Source: Paracoccus alkenifer (GTDB lineage Bacteria > Pseudomonadota > Alphaproteobacteria > Rhodobacterales > Rhodobacteraceae). From it: DNA of 64,000 nucleotides. Where the stretch lies: assembly GCF_900108405.1 (NCBI RefSeq), contig NZ_FNXG01000002.1, forward strand, positions 1 through 64,000, written 5' to 3'. Position numbers and translations under genes: made by a program. Shown here piece after piece: positions 25,809 to 35,565 of the stretch. The notes beneath the pieces were generated by a model. The model saw only the letters and a program-made list of their open reading frames with translations. It had not been told where the DNA came from and did no database searches. Positions within the stretch are counted from its first letter, which is position 1; each line of letters opens with the position of its first letter.

Positions 25809-26316
25809 ATCTGCCGGCAAACTCGTCCGGATCAGCCTGTGAGTCAACGTGGCCGAGGCATCGAAATTCTCATCTAGATTATGAGGATGATACGGGGCAA
25901 AGTTGAGCCGAGGGCGGGTGCCGGTCGGCAGACCCTTGCCGCCGTCATCCCGGAACTGCTGCGATGCCAGTCCAATTCGCGATTGTCTCGCCACCACCGG
26001 GCGCAAAGCCTTGGTCCTGTTTTAAGTTCCGCGTTCTGCGCACTGGCCCCGAGCGAGCCGATGAACAGGCCGACTTACCCGTTTTTGCCACGCTGGCAAT
26101 TCGACGCCAGAAAATGTCAGATCCGGGAATCGAGATAAAATCGGGGCCAAGAAAAAGCTTTTGTACCTGTCACCCTCGGGACGAGAAAATGCCGGCATCA
26201 TCCTTGGGCTGAGTTGCCGCAGATCGCGAACTGGTGATCTGGGGCAGTCAGCCAGAGAACCCGGCCGGGCGAGGGCGGCAAGACATCAGGGGGCACGGCA
26301 GTTTCCCGGCAGAAAA
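25809..26316. other. Gene-free stretch upstream of the riboswitch
   Basis: About 500 bp between the riboswitch and the UspA gene. It should hold the promoter for the mesX transcript on the minus strand. I see no convincing -35/-10 pair, no coding frame with family resemblance and no strong hairpin. Confidence 0.4.
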
Positions 26317-26742
26317 TCAGGGTCTTACCACATAGACCGAGCAGGTGGCGTGCCGGACCACCCGCGCGGCGTTCGGACCAAGCAGATAGTCTTTCAGAAC
26401 CGGCCGGTGGGATCCGATCACGATCACATCCGCGGACAGTTTCCTGGCCGAGCGCAAGACCTCGTCGTAGATAGTGCCTTGCAGGACATGGGGATGGACC
26501 TCGACATCCTCGGGCACATTGGTCTTGATCCACTCCTTCAGCGCGGTCGCCAACCGTCTTAGCGCCTCTTTCTCGAAACCCTCGCGGAAATGCCCTGAAA
26601 CCTGCGGCAGGCCAAAGCTGGGCAGGACCGATACCACGTGCAGCTGCGCTCCGTGGTGGCGCACAAGGACCAGCGCGGCGTCAAGCAGGGCAAGGCTGCC
26701 CTGCTCTTCGGACAGGTCGATGGTCATCAGGACCGTTTTCAT
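26317..26742 (-). CDS. Universal stress protein (UspA family)
   Basis: A 141-residue single-domain UspA protein. It begins MKTVLMTIDLSEEQGSLALL and has the ATP-binding type motif near the end: DVIVIGSHRPVLKDYLLGPN, followed by ARVVRHATCSVYVVRP (the G-2x-G-9x-G(S/T) pattern is only partly kept). Small UspA proteins often accompany TRAP transporters (TeaD type) and can bind ATP and modulate uptake. It lies 12 bp downstream of the fused TRAP permease on the same strand, so it is probably cotranscribed. Confidence 0.87.
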   Translation of the reverse strand: MKTVLMTIDLSEEQGSLALLDAALVLVRHHGAQLHVVSVLPSFGLPQVSGHFREGFEKEALRRLATALKEWIKTNVPEDVEVHPHVLQGTIYDEVLRSARKLSADVIVIGSHRPVLKDYLLGPNAARVVRHATCSVYVVRP

Positions 26743-26754
26743 CGTCGCTCCTCC

Positions 26755-29391
26755 CTAGAATGCGGGTTTGGTCTGGCGCCGGCGCTGGATGGCGATCACC
26801 AGCGCCAGCAGCAGCAGCGCCGGCGGATAGAACCAGTAGCGCGACGGCCGTTCGGCAGGTTCCAGCAGGCTGACGACCTCGGTCCGGGCGTCGGGCCGGT
26901 AGAAATCAAAGCCGGCCATCGCCTCTTGCATGGCCGATCCGAACATCGGTTCTTCCATGAACATGCGGTCGCCCTCGGGCATCAGGAACAGCCCGGCCGC
27001 CTGCGCGCGACCCTGCGCGGGGTCGCTGTCCGCGATGGCGTGGACCACGGTTGTCCGGGTGATGGCGCCGGCAAAATTCGGCCCCTGCACGACAAAGCGC
27101 AGCCGCTCGCCGGGTTCGGCCTGGTCGAATGCCTGCTCAAGCTGGGCCACCGGGCGTTCGGCAAAGGCAGGGAACACGCGGTCCTGCCAGAAGTTCGGCA
27201 CGAACAGCGTGAATGCGACCAGCAGCAGCGCCGCACTTTCCCACAGCCGCGACCGGGCAAGGAAATAGCCCTGCGTGGCGGCGGCGAACAGCAGCATCGC
27301 GAATGTGGCGACGACAAAGATCCACGCCGCATATGCAAGCCCGCCCGCCGTGCCAAGGTCGACGCCATACAGGATCAGCGCCGGATTGTAGATGAACAGA
27401 AAGGGCAGGGCGATGGTGCGCAACGAATAGCCGAATGCGGTGACCCCGGTGCGGATCGGGTCGCCGCCCGACACCGCCGCGGCCGCGAACGAGGCAAGGC
27501 CCACGGGGGGCGTCACGTCAGCCATGATCCCGAAATAGAACACGAAAAGATGCGCCGCGATCAGCGGCACGATCAGCCCCTCTTGCGCGCCCAGGCTGAC
27601 CACGACCCCGGCCATCAGCGACGACACGACGATATAGTTCGCCGTCGTCGGCAGCCCCATGCCCAGAACCAGCGAAAAAGCCCCGATCAGGATCAGCATC
27701 AGCATCAGGTTGCCGCCGGCGAAGATCTCGACCAGCCCGGCCAGCTCGGTGCCGATGGGGGTGCGGGTGACGGTGGCCACGATGATCCCGGCCGCGGCCG
27801 TCGCCACGCCGATGCCGATCATGTTGCGCGCGCCAGAGATCATCCCGTCGATCAGGTCGTTCCAGCCTGCGACCAGCGCCGGCAAGATGGCTTCGCCGCG
27901 GAACATGGCTTTCAGCGGGCGCTGGGTCAGCATGATGAAGATCAGCATCGCGACCGCGTAAAAGGCGGATTTGGCGGGCGACTGCATCTCGACCATCAGG
28001 AACCAGACAAGGACCAGGATCGGCAGCAGGTAATGCAGCCCCGTCGGCAGGACATGCCCCATGCGCGGCAGCTCGAACCGTTCGGCGCTGGGGTCGTCCA
28101 GTTCCAGGTCGTCGCGCTGGGCCGAGATGCGCACCAGCCAGGCATAGACCGCCAGCAGCAGCAGCATGACCACCGGATCGGCGATCGCCGGGGCCAGCGC
28201 CTGCAACCCGCGCACGCCGTAGATCAGCGCCGTGAATGCCACGCCCATCAGGACAAAGCCGACAAAGGTCCGCAGCAGCATCGACAGCAGCGACCGGGCC
28301 TCGCCCAGGGCCGGCATGTCGCGCTTGAGCGCCTCGAGATGGACGATATAGAGCAGCGCGATATACGAGATCACCGCCGGGATGAAGGCGTGCTTGATCA
28401 CCTGCACGTAAGAGATGCCGATGAATTCGACCATCAGAAATGCCGCGGCACCCATCACCGGCGGCATGATCTGCCCGTTGACCGACGAGGCAACCTCGAC
28501 CGCGCCGGCCTTTTCCGAGGTGAAGCCGACGCGCTTCATCAGCGGGATGGTAAAGGTGCCGGTGGTCACCACGTTGGCGATTGAGGAACCTGAAATCAGC
28601 CCGGTCAGGGCCGATCCCACCACCGCCGCCTTGGCCGGCCCGCCGCGCAGATGGCCCAGCCCGGCAAAGGCGATCTGGATGAAGTAATTGCCCGCCCCGG
28701 CCTTGTCGAGCATCGACCCGAACAGCACGAACAGGAACACGAATGCCGTCGACACGCCCAGAGGGATGCCGAAAACGCCCCCGGTATCCAGCCATTGCGC
28801 GTTGATGATCGAGGTCAGCGACATCCCGTTATGGCTGATGATGTCCGGGATCAGCCAGCCCGACCCCATGTAGCTGTAGATCAGAAACAGGCTGCCGACG
28901 ATGGTCAGGGCCGGGCCAAGCGCGCGGCGCGACGCCTCAAGCAGCAGGACAAGGCCGGCGGCGCCGATGATGACCTGCGTCTGCGTCGGCAGGCCGGACC
29001 GCGCGGTCAGTGACAGCTCGCGGGAATAGACAAAGATGTAGAACGCGCAGAAGCCGCCGGCGATGGCCAGCACCCAATCCATCAGCGGCACCCTGTCGCG
29101 GGGCGAGGATTTCAGCGCCGGATAGGCCAGATAGGCCAGCACGATCGCAAAGGTCAGGTGGATCGGGCGCGTCTGCGAGCTGTTCAGAACCGGCAGATAT
29201 TGCCCGAACCACAGCTGCGGCTGCGCGATCCACAGCTGGAACAGCGACCAGGCCAGCGCAAGTCCCGCAATCAACAATGCGACCGCCCGGCTGCGCGGTT
29301 CGCGCGCGCCGGTATCGCTGCTGGCGACCAGATCATGCAAATCCTCGTCGCTGAACTGGCGTTCCTTCGGCTCTGGTGCCCTGGTCATCAT
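26755..29391 (-). CDS. Fused TRAP transporter permease (DctQ-DctM, TAXI type) with DUF3394 tail
   Basis: An 878-residue inner-membrane protein combining an N-terminal small-permease part (about residues 40-190) with a DctM-like large part. The latter has TGLISGSSIANVVTTGTFTI and EVASSVNGQIMPPVMGAAAF in the first half, and VLGMGLPTTANYIVVSSLMA and ADVTPPVGLASFAAAA in the second. The last 170 residues look like the DUF3394 tail often found on such permeases. Fused permeases work with TAXI-family binding proteins, one of which is encoded 84 bp upstream. The substrate is unknown; glutamate-like or dicarboxylate ligands are common. Confidence 0.9.
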   Translation of the reverse strand: MMTRAPEPKERQFSDEDLHDLVASSDTGAREPRSRAVALLIAGLALAWSLFQLWIAQPQLWFGQYLPVLNSSQTRPIHLTFAIVLAYLAYPALKSSPRDRVPLMDWVLAIAGGFCAFYIFVYSRELSLTARSGLPTQTQVIIGAAGLVLLLEASRRALGPALTIVGSLFLIYSYMGSGWLIPDIISHNGMSLTSIINAQWLDTGGVFGIPLGVSTAFVFLFVLFGSMLDKAGAGNYFIQIAFAGLGHLRGGPAKAAVVGSALTGLISGSSIANVVTTGTFTIPLMKRVGFTSEKAGAVEVASSVNGQIMPPVMGAAAFLMVEFIGISYVQVIKHAFIPAVISYIALLYIVHLEALKRDMPALGEARSLLSMLLRTFVGFVLMGVAFTALIYGVRGLQALAPAIADPVVMLLLLAVYAWLVRISAQRDDLELDDPSAERFELPRMGHVLPTGLHYLLPILVLVWFLMVEMQSPAKSAFYAVAMLIFIMLTQRPLKAMFRGEAILPALVAGWNDLIDGMISGARNMIGIGVATAAAGIIVATVTRTPIGTELAGLVEIFAGGNLMLMLILIGAFSLVLGMGLPTTANYIVVSSLMAGVVVSLGAQEGLIVPLIAAHLFVFYFGIMADVTPPVGLASFAAAAVSGGDPIRTGVTAFGYSLRTIALPFLFIYNPALILYGVDLGTAGGLAYAAWIFVVATFAMLLFAAATQGYFLARSRLWESAALLLVAFTLFVPNFWQDRVFPAFAERPVAQLEQAFDQAEPGERLRFVVQGPNFAGAITRTTVVHAIADSDPAQGRAQAAGLFLMPEGDRMFMEEPMFGSAMQEAMAGFDFYRPDARTEVVSLLEPAERPSRYWFYPPALLLLALVIAIQRRRQTKPAF

Positions 29392-29475
29392 GTCCCCGCG
29401 GCTTATGTCTGGAAAAACAAGGGGTCGCCGCCCGCCGGGGCGACGACCCTGTCGGTTACAAGGCTGGCTGGCGCA

Positions 29476-30435
29476 TTACTCGATCAGACCGGCTTCGCGG
29501 AAATAGCGCTCGGCTCCCGAATGCAGCGGGGCGGTCAGCCCCTCGCTGGCCATTTCAGCCGGATCCAGGTTGGCAAAGGCGGGATGCAGGCCCTTGAACT
29601 GGTCGATGTTGTCAAAGACCGACTTGACCACGTTATAGACGACCTCTTCGGGGACATCGGCCCCCGTGACCAGCGTGGCGCCGACGCCAAAGGTGGTCAC
29701 ATCCTCGTCCGTGCCGCGATACATGCCGCCCGGAATGACGGCCGTGCGGTAAAAGGGGTTTTCCTCGACCAGCTTTTCCACCTCGGGGCCGGTGACGTTC
29801 ACGACCACGGAATCGCAGGCGGTCGTCGCCTCCTGGATCGAGCCCGAGGGGTGGCCGACGGTATAGATCATCGCGTCGATGTTGTTGTCGCAAAGCGCCT
29901 GCGACTGTTCGCCCGCCTGCAATTCGCTGACCAGCGAGAAATCGCCCATGGTCCAGCCCAGCGTGGCCATCAGCACCTCCATCGTGTCGCGCTGGCCCGA
30001 GCCGGGGTTGCCGACGTTCACGCGCTTGCCCTTGAGATCCTCAAAGTTGCGAATGCCGGAATCCGCGCGCGCAACCACGGTGAAGGGTTCGGGGTGCAGT
30101 GCAAAGACCGAGCGCAGGTTTTCGTTCGGGCCCTGGTCGGCAAAGTTGTCGACGCCGTTATATGCCTTGAACTGCACGTCGGACTGGGCGACGCCGAACT
30201 GAAGCTCTCCGGCGCGGATGGCGTTGACGTTGTAGACCGACCCGCCGGTTGCCTCGACGCTGCAACGGATGTTGTTGGTCGCCCGTTCGCGCGACACCAT
30301 CCTGCAAATCGCCCCGCCGGTGGGGTAATACACCCCGGTCACCGCGCCGGTGCCGACCGTGATGAAGGTTTCCTGAGCCAGCACAGGGGCTGATGTGGCC
30401 AAGCCGATGGCTACTGCGTAAACCCCGATTTTCAT
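29476..30435 (-). CDS. TAXI-family TRAP solute-binding protein
   Basis: A 319-residue periplasmic binding protein with a signal peptide (MKIGVYAVAIGLATSAPVLA, then QE). Next comes the TAXI hallmark ITVGTGAVTGVYYPTGGAIC, and later LKGKRVNVGNPGSGQRDTME. A start at 30435 fits GGGAG upstream and gives a clean signal peptide. It feeds the fused permease downstream in the same operon. Confidence 0.9.
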   Translation of the reverse strand: MKIGVYAVAIGLATSAPVLAQETFITVGTGAVTGVYYPTGGAICRMVSRERATNNIRCSVEATGGSVYNVNAIRAGELQFGVAQSDVQFKAYNGVDNFADQGPNENLRSVFALHPEPFTVVARADSGIRNFEDLKGKRVNVGNPGSGQRDTMEVLMATLGWTMGDFSLVSELQAGEQSQALCDNNIDAMIYTVGHPSGSIQEATTACDSVVVNVTGPEVEKLVEENPFYRTAVIPGGMYRGTDEDVTTFGVGATLVTGADVPEEVVYNVVKSVFDNIDQFKGLHPAFANLDPAEMASEGLTAPLHSGAERYFREAGLIE

Positions 30436-31041
30436 GGCTTTTCTCCCGTTCAGCCCTGTTGTTATGACATCTACGTTAGCTCGCGCGGCCTTGTAGTTCA
30501 ATTTTATTATCGGGCAAAGACACGCAGCCCCCACCCGCGGGCGCCGCTCTTGCGCGGGAATCCGGGGCCTGGCAGCATGCCTGCCCGGGCGGGCCTTGTA
30601 AGTCCTGACCTTGGGAAACAGCGGCCCATATGCCCCTTGCGGGATTGGCCGCGTCCGGGTCCGGATTGTCGCGAGCGCGGAGTCGAACTGGTCTGCCACC
30701 GGGGTTTCCGGCCAGTTTTTCGTGTCATCCAGACCCCGTCGAGGCCCAGCGACATACTGGCATCCAAACGGTGCGGTTCAGGTGTCCTGATCACAATGCG
30801 GCGCGCATGGTGCCTGCCTGTCCCCGTGGCAGGCGACGCTCCTGTCCGGATCGCGCTGTCCGGGGTGATTCCAGCGTGGATTGTTCTCGAACGGCATCGG
30901 GCCAGGCACCAATATTTGCCGTTGCAGATCGAACGTTTGCAGCTCTCGTCCCGGTCCGTCGATCAGAACTGCTGTGGTTTCGACGGTGAGAAAGGGCGCA
31001 GGGCCAGAAGCTGCGCCCCGGTCGCGATCCGGGATGCGGGG
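30436..31041. other. Gene-free stretch between two minus-strand operons
   Basis: About 600 bp. Open frames on both strands are long only because stops are rare in GC-rich DNA; none shows a start with a ribosome site or a family motif. It should contain the promoter of the TAXI binding protein near its left end. I see no clear hairpin or repeat. Confidence 0.4.
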
Positions 31042-31959
31042 CTACGTGGACCGCGGTTCCTGATGGTATCCAGCCATGGAGCTGAACTTTGCTTGACGGT
31101 CCTTGCGAGCGTCGCGCTCTTCGGCGGCCTTGAGGTAATGGCCCTGCAATTCCCGGGTCAGCGGCCCGGGGCTGCCGTTGCCGACAACTGCGCCGCCGAT
31201 CCGCACGACCGGCAGCACCAGGCTGGAGGCCGAGGTCATGAATGCCTCGGCCGCGCCCTGCGCCTCGGCCGGGGTAAAGGCGCGTCTTTCGACCGTCAGC
31301 CCGTGTTCGGCGCATAGCCGCAGCAGCGCGCGGCTTGTGCAGCCCGGCAGTGTCGCCTGTGAATCACCCCGGGTCACGATGCGGCCGTCGGCGGTAATGA
31401 TATAAGCGGTCGAGGACGCACCCTCGGTCACCTTTCCGTCCTCGACCAGCCAGACATCGGCAAAGCCGCGTTCGCGCGCGCGGGTCTTGGCCAGCACCTG
31501 CCCCAGCAGCATCACTGTCTTGATGTCCCGCCGGGTCCAGCGCGGGTCATCGGCAAGATCGACGGCGACCCCTTCGCGCTGGGCTTTGGTCCCGACCAGC
31601 TTGCGCGCCTGCGTAAAGCCGATCAGCGCCGGGGCCAGCCCCTCGGGGTAAAGAAAATCCCGATCCGTCTCGCCGCGCGAGACTTGCAGATAGACCGTGC
31701 CCTCGGTCAGGTCGTTGCGGGCGATCAGCTGCTGCTGGACATGCTCGATCCGGTCCACCGGCATCGGCAGCGGGATCGACAGTTCCGCCAGCGACCGTTG
31801 CAGCCGCGCAAGATGCAGGTCGTTGTCGATCATCCGCCCGCCGATCACGGCAGTGACCTCATACACGGCATCCCCGAACAGCAGGCCGCGGTCGAACAGA
31901 CTGACCTGCGCCTGCGCCTCGTCCCGGAAATCCCCGCGACAATACACGATCCGGGCCAT
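31042..31959 (-). CDS. D-amino-acid aminotransferase-like PLP enzyme (class IV)
   Basis: A 305-residue fold-type IV aminotransferase. The N-terminal VSLFDRGLLFGDAVYEVTAV is the family signature. The PLP-binding lysine is in RRDIKTVMLLGQVLAK (about 146), and the PLP-phosphate region includes KVTEGASSTAYIITADG (about 178-194). Wording is nearest to D-alanine-type transaminases, which exchange amino groups between D-amino acids and 2-oxoacids. 4-Amino-4-deoxychorismate lyase is an alternative. It is the last gene of a minus-strand operon of amino-acid uptake and catabolism. Confidence 0.83.
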   Translation of the reverse strand: MARIVYCRGDFRDEAQAQVSLFDRGLLFGDAVYEVTAVIGGRMIDNDLHLARLQRSLAELSIPLPMPVDRIEHVQQQLIARNDLTEGTVYLQVSRGETDRDFLYPEGLAPALIGFTQARKLVGTKAQREGVAVDLADDPRWTRRDIKTVMLLGQVLAKTRARERGFADVWLVEDGKVTEGASSTAYIITADGRIVTRGDSQATLPGCTSRALLRLCAEHGLTVERRAFTPAEAQGAAEAFMTSASSLVLPVVRIGGAVVGNGSPGPLTRELQGHYLKAAEERDARKDRQAKFSSMAGYHQEPRST

Positions 31960-33999
31960 TCAAAAGTCCTTGCACAGCCGCAGGCTGTCCAGCAGTGCGG
32001 CGTGGATGTTGCGGCTGGCGACCGCATCGCCGACGCGGAACAACATGTATTTGCCATCGGGGTTCGAGATCAGTGTCTGCGGCCGCCCCTCCATCAGTGC
32101 CTTGTGGTCTGTGGCGCCAAGGTTCTTCGACGCGGGTTTGAGCTCGTCATACAGGTCGTCCACCGGCAGCGTGCCGTTGTCACAGACCACCTGATCGACC
32201 AGCCGAGTGTCCTGTTCCAGCGTGTATTCGTTGCGCATGGTGACCCGCAGCTTGCCATCTTGGGGCTTGACGCTCAGCAGCCGCATGTCGGGGGTGATCC
32301 GCACGCCCTTGCTGTAGAGGTTCTGAAGATAGACCGGGAAGTTATAGGCCCCGGCCTCGACGCCCAGGTGGCGCTCGGGGGTGATCACCTCCAGCGTCTT
32401 GGCGCGCTGAGCCAGGTAATCGGCGCAGCTGATCCCCGAATCCGCGCCCTGATCGTCGAACATCAGCACGTTCTCGGCGATCGCCACGCGGCCGCCGAGG
32501 ATGTCCCAGCTGCTGTAGACATGTTCGTCGCCCTCGATCTCGCCGACGCTGGGATAGCCGCCGGTCGCGACGACCACGATATCGGGATCGAAGCGTTCGA
32601 CCATGGCGGTGTCGGCCATGTAGCCCAGCCAGATGTCCACGCCCAGCTTGCGGCACTGATCCTCGAGCCATTGCGGCACGGTTTGCAGATCCTGCCGCCA
32701 GGTGACATGGGCGGCGATATTGACCTGACCGCCGGCCCTGGGCTCGGCCTCGATCAGCGTGACCTTGTGGCCGCGCTCGGCCGAGACGCGCGCAGCCTCC
32801 AGCCCGGCGACGCCGCCGCCGACCACGACCACATTCCTGGGCGTGTCGGCCTTGGGCACGTCATGGGGCAGAGACGCCTCGCGCCCGGTCGCGGGGTTTT
32901 GCAGGCACAGCGATTCCCCGCCGGCATAGATGCGGCTGATGCAATAGTTGGCGCCGACGCAGGGGCGGATGTCGCTGACCCGGCCCTCCATCAGCTTGCG
33001 CACGATATGGGGGTCGGCGATCTGCGCGCGGGTCATGCCGACCAGGTCGATCATCCCGTCCTCGATGGCGCGGGCGGCGGTCGAAAAGTCGATGATGCGG
33101 TTGGCGTGCATCACCGGCAGGGCGATCTGTTCCTTGATCGCCGCGGCCATCGGCAGATAGGGCGCCAGCGGCGTTCCCATGCTGGGCATCGACATCGAGG
33201 CGGCGCGCCAGTTGTAGACGGTGCTGGCCATCACGTTCAGGTAGTCGATCTGTCCGCTGGCCGACAGCGCCTTGGCGATCTCGATGCACTCGGGCTGTTC
33301 CAGCCCATGCTCGAAGAACTCGTCGGCAGTGATGCGCACGCCCAGCACCAGCTGGTCGCCCAGCCCGCGGCGGACCGCCTCGACGATCTGCAGCGGGAAG
33401 CGCAGGCGGTTTTCAAGAATGCCGCCGTATTCGTCCATGCGGCGGTTCACTGCCGGCGACAGGAACTGCATCCCGATCTGACCGCCACCGAACAGCAGTT
33501 CCAACCCGTCCAGCCCCGCCGCGACGGCGCGCTGTCCGGCGTCTTGGAAATCTTGCAGGATACGGTCGAAGTCCCAGGGCTCCATTTCCTTGGGGAACGA
33601 GCGGTGCTGCGCCTCGCGCACCGCCGACGGACCCACCGGGGTGATCCAGGCGCCGGAATCCCAGCGGCCGCGCCGGCCGGCGTGGGAAATCTGGCAGAAT
33701 ACCGCCGCGCCATGTGCGTGGACGGAATCGGTCAGCTCTTTCATATGCGGGATGGCGCGGTCCTCGGCCAGCGTCAGCTGCCCGAAGGGCGCGGCCGCGT
33801 CGGGCGACACCGCGGTCGATCCGCCGATCATCGTCAGGGCCACCCCGCCCCTGGCCTTTTCTTCGTGGTAGCGGCGATAGCGTTCACCGGCGATGGACTG
33901 GACGCTGTAGCCCGGCGCATGGGCCGTGCTGACGATGCGGTTGCGCAGGGTAAGATTGCGCAGATTGAACGGTTGAAGCAGGATATCATAGGCTGACAT
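31960..33999 (-). CDS. OYE-type FMN/4Fe-4S/FAD oxidoreductase, N-demethylase-like
   Basis: A 679-residue flavoprotein built like 2,4-dienoyl-CoA reductase and trimethylamine dehydrogenase. It has an FMN-binding TIM barrel (1-335), a 4Fe-4S site with cysteines around CVGANYCISRIYAGGESLCLQ (about 346-364, an insertion longer than usual before the last Cys), then an FAD/NAD domain from about 390 (NVVVVGGGVAGLEAARVSAE). Paralogues in betaine clusters remove N-methyl groups from N-methylproline or dimethylglycine-like substrates. The neighbouring hydroxyproline-type enzymes make N-demethylation plausible here, but the substrate is not proven. It ends exactly where the aminotransferase gene begins. 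Confidence 0.82.
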   Translation of the reverse strand: MSAYDILLQPFNLRNLTLRNRIVSTAHAPGYSVQSIAGERYRRYHEEKARGGVALTMIGGSTAVSPDAAAPFGQLTLAEDRAIPHMKELTDSVHAHGAAVFCQISHAGRRGRWDSGAWITPVGPSAVREAQHRSFPKEMEPWDFDRILQDFQDAGQRAVAAGLDGLELLFGGGQIGMQFLSPAVNRRMDEYGGILENRLRFPLQIVEAVRRGLGDQLVLGVRITADEFFEHGLEQPECIEIAKALSASGQIDYLNVMASTVYNWRAASMSMPSMGTPLAPYLPMAAAIKEQIALPVMHANRIIDFSTAARAIEDGMIDLVGMTRAQIADPHIVRKLMEGRVSDIRPCVGANYCISRIYAGGESLCLQNPATGREASLPHDVPKADTPRNVVVVGGGVAGLEAARVSAERGHKVTLIEAEPRAGGQVNIAAHVTWRQDLQTVPQWLEDQCRKLGVDIWLGYMADTAMVERFDPDIVVVATGGYPSVGEIEGDEHVYSSWDILGGRVAIAENVLMFDDQGADSGISCADYLAQRAKTLEVITPERHLGVEAGAYNFPVYLQNLYSKGVRITPDMRLLSVKPQDGKLRVTMRNEYTLEQDTRLVDQVVCDNGTLPVDDLYDELKPASKNLGATDHKALMEGRPQTLISNPDGKYMLFRVGDAVASRNIHAALLDSLRLCKDF

Positions 34000-34064
34000 C
34001 GGGACGTGATCCTTGCAAGGCGAGGAGTGGCAGGTCGAATGAATACCGGGCAGTCAGGCAGGTG

Positions 34065-34829
34065 TCAGACCTGCCCGGAATAACGCTTGAGAAACGAGGC
34101 GAGCCGCTCGGTTTGCGGGTTTTCCATCAGAACCTCGGGCTTGCCGCTTTCCAGCACCCGCCCCTGGTCAAAGAAATACAGCGTGTCGGCCACGTCGCGG
34201 GCAAAGGCCAGCTCGTGGGTGACCACCAGCAGCGTGCGGCCCTCGCTGGCCAGATCGCGGATCACCGCCAGCACCTCGCCCACCAGCTCGGGGTCAAGGG
34301 CCGAGGTCGCCTCGTCGAACAGCAGGACGCGGGGGGCCATGGCCAGCGCGCGGGCGATCGCCACCCGCTGTGCCTGGCCGCCGGACAGCTCGGTCACCGG
34401 GGCTGTCGCCTTGTGCTTGAGCCCGACCCGGTCAAGCAGCGCCAGCGCGGTTTCCTCGGCCTCGTCGCGCCGCATTCCCTTGACCAGCCGTGGGGCGAGG
34501 GTGATGTTGCGCAGCACGTTCATGTTCGGGAACAGCTCGAAGCTCTGGAACACCATCGCCATCGACTTGCGGAAATTCAGCGAGCGGTCGGCGCCGCGGA
34601 TCATTTCCCCGTCGGCGAACTCCACTTCGTCCTCGCCGATGCGCATCGTGCCCGAGGTCGGCGTTTCCAGCATGTTCAGGCAGCGCAGAAAGGTGGACTT
34701 GCCGCAGCCGCTGGACCCGATGATCGCGGCGGTCCGGCCTTCGTCCAGTTGCAGGCTGACATCGTCGACGGCGACGACATCGCCGAACAGCTTGCGCAGA
34801 TGGGTGATTTCGATGAAGGGGCGGGACAT
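34065..34829 (-). CDS. Polar amino-acid ABC transporter ATPase (GlnQ/HisP type)
   Basis: A 254-residue ATPase. Walker A is GSSGCGKST (38-46), the signature is ELSGGQAQRVAIARAL (about 145-160), Walker B is RVLLFDEATSALDPE, and the H-loop is in LLVVTHELAFARDVAD. The C-terminal DQGRVLESGKPEVLMENPQT is typical of GlnQ and HisP. It energises uptake with the permease and binding protein encoded upstream; the permease stop shares one base with its start codon. Confidence 0.93.
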   Translation of the reverse strand: MSRPFIEITHLRKLFGDVVAVDDVSLQLDEGRTAAIIGSSGCGKSTFLRCLNMLETPTSGTMRIGEDEVEFADGEMIRGADRSLNFRKSMAMVFQSFELFPNMNVLRNITLAPRLVKGMRRDEAEETALALLDRVGLKHKATAPVTELSGGQAQRVAIARALAMAPRVLLFDEATSALDPELVGEVLAVIRDLASEGRTLLVVTHELAFARDVADTLYFFDQGRVLESGKPEVLMENPQTERLASFLKRYSGQV

Positions 34830-35497
34830 CAGCGCGTCCTTCCTTGGGCAGAGCGTTTCTCGACGACATGGGCGATAGAGGCGAGGGGCCAGATCAGGAT
34901 GATGTAGAGCACCGAGGCAAAGGTCAGCACCTCCAGCGGGCGGTAGGTCTCGGCCGTCAGCGACGATGCGGTGAACATGATGTCATGGACCGCGACCACC
35001 GACAGCAGCGAGGTGTTCTTGAACTGGATGATCGACTGGTTGACGATGGCCGGGGTCATCCGCCGGAACGCCTGCGGCAGGACCACATGGCGCATCGCCT
35101 GCCAGGGCGACATGCACAGCGAACGGGTGGCGTTCCACTGTCCCTTTTCGATCGACTGGATGCCGCCGCGGAAAATCTCGGCCGAAAACGCGGCCATGTA
35201 GAAGGTCAGCCCCATGCTGGCGGCAAGCCAGGCCGGCATGTTGACCGCCAGCACCATCGGAAATGCATAGTAGAACCATACGATCTGGATCAGCGCAGGC
35301 GTGCATCTGAACAGTCCGATGAACAGCGCCACCGCCCGGCGCAGCACCCAGAACCGGCTGATCAGCGCCAGCCCCAGGATCAGCCCCAGGATCAGCCCGA
35401 CCGCCGTGGTGGCGATGCCGTAGGCCAGCGTTACCTTGATCGCCCCGAACCAGGCTGCGGGATCCCAGACGGCCGACCAGTCGAATTGATAATTCAC
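34829..35497 (-). CDS. Polar amino-acid ABC transporter permease (HisM/GlnP type)
   Basis: A 222-residue membrane protein with about five helices and the coupling EAA loop IEKGQWNATRSLCMSPWQAM near residues 133-152. Only one permease gene is present, so it probably acts as a homodimer. The family motif FRCTPALIQIVWFYYAFP is clear. It sits between the ATPase and binding-protein genes. The ligand is likely an amino acid or betaine, given the catabolic genes on both sides. Confidence 0.9.
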   Translation of the reverse strand: MNYQFDWSAVWDPAAWFGAIKVTLAYGIATTAVGLILGLILGLALISRFWVLRRAVALFIGLFRCTPALIQIVWFYYAFPMVLAVNMPAWLAASMGLTFYMAAFSAEIFRGGIQSIEKGQWNATRSLCMSPWQAMRHVVLPQAFRRMTPAIVNQSIIQFKNTSLLSVVAVHDIMFTASSLTAETYRPLEVLTFASVLYIILIWPLASIAHVVEKRSAQGRTR

Positions 35498-35565
35498 TCC
35501 GAAGCTCCTTCGTTGTGGGAAGCGGGCGGGTCCGTCGCATCAGCCCCGCCCGCGACCTGGAGGAC

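Noticed and set aside
26638..28584. 648-codon plus-strand frame opposite the fused TRAP permease
   Set aside because: Translation is dominated by His, Arg, Gln and Asp, the mirror of hydrophobic transmembrane codons; the minus strand is the real gene.
30550..31317. 255-codon plus-strand frame across the gap before the aminotransferase gene
   Set aside because: Half lies antisense to the aminotransferase; no start signal, no motif.
31684..33996. 770-codon plus-strand frame opposite the OYE-type flavoprotein
   Set aside because: The minus-strand product has clear FMN, Fe-S and FAD motifs; the plus-strand translation is low in hydrophobic structure and His/Arg-rich, typical of antisense shadow.
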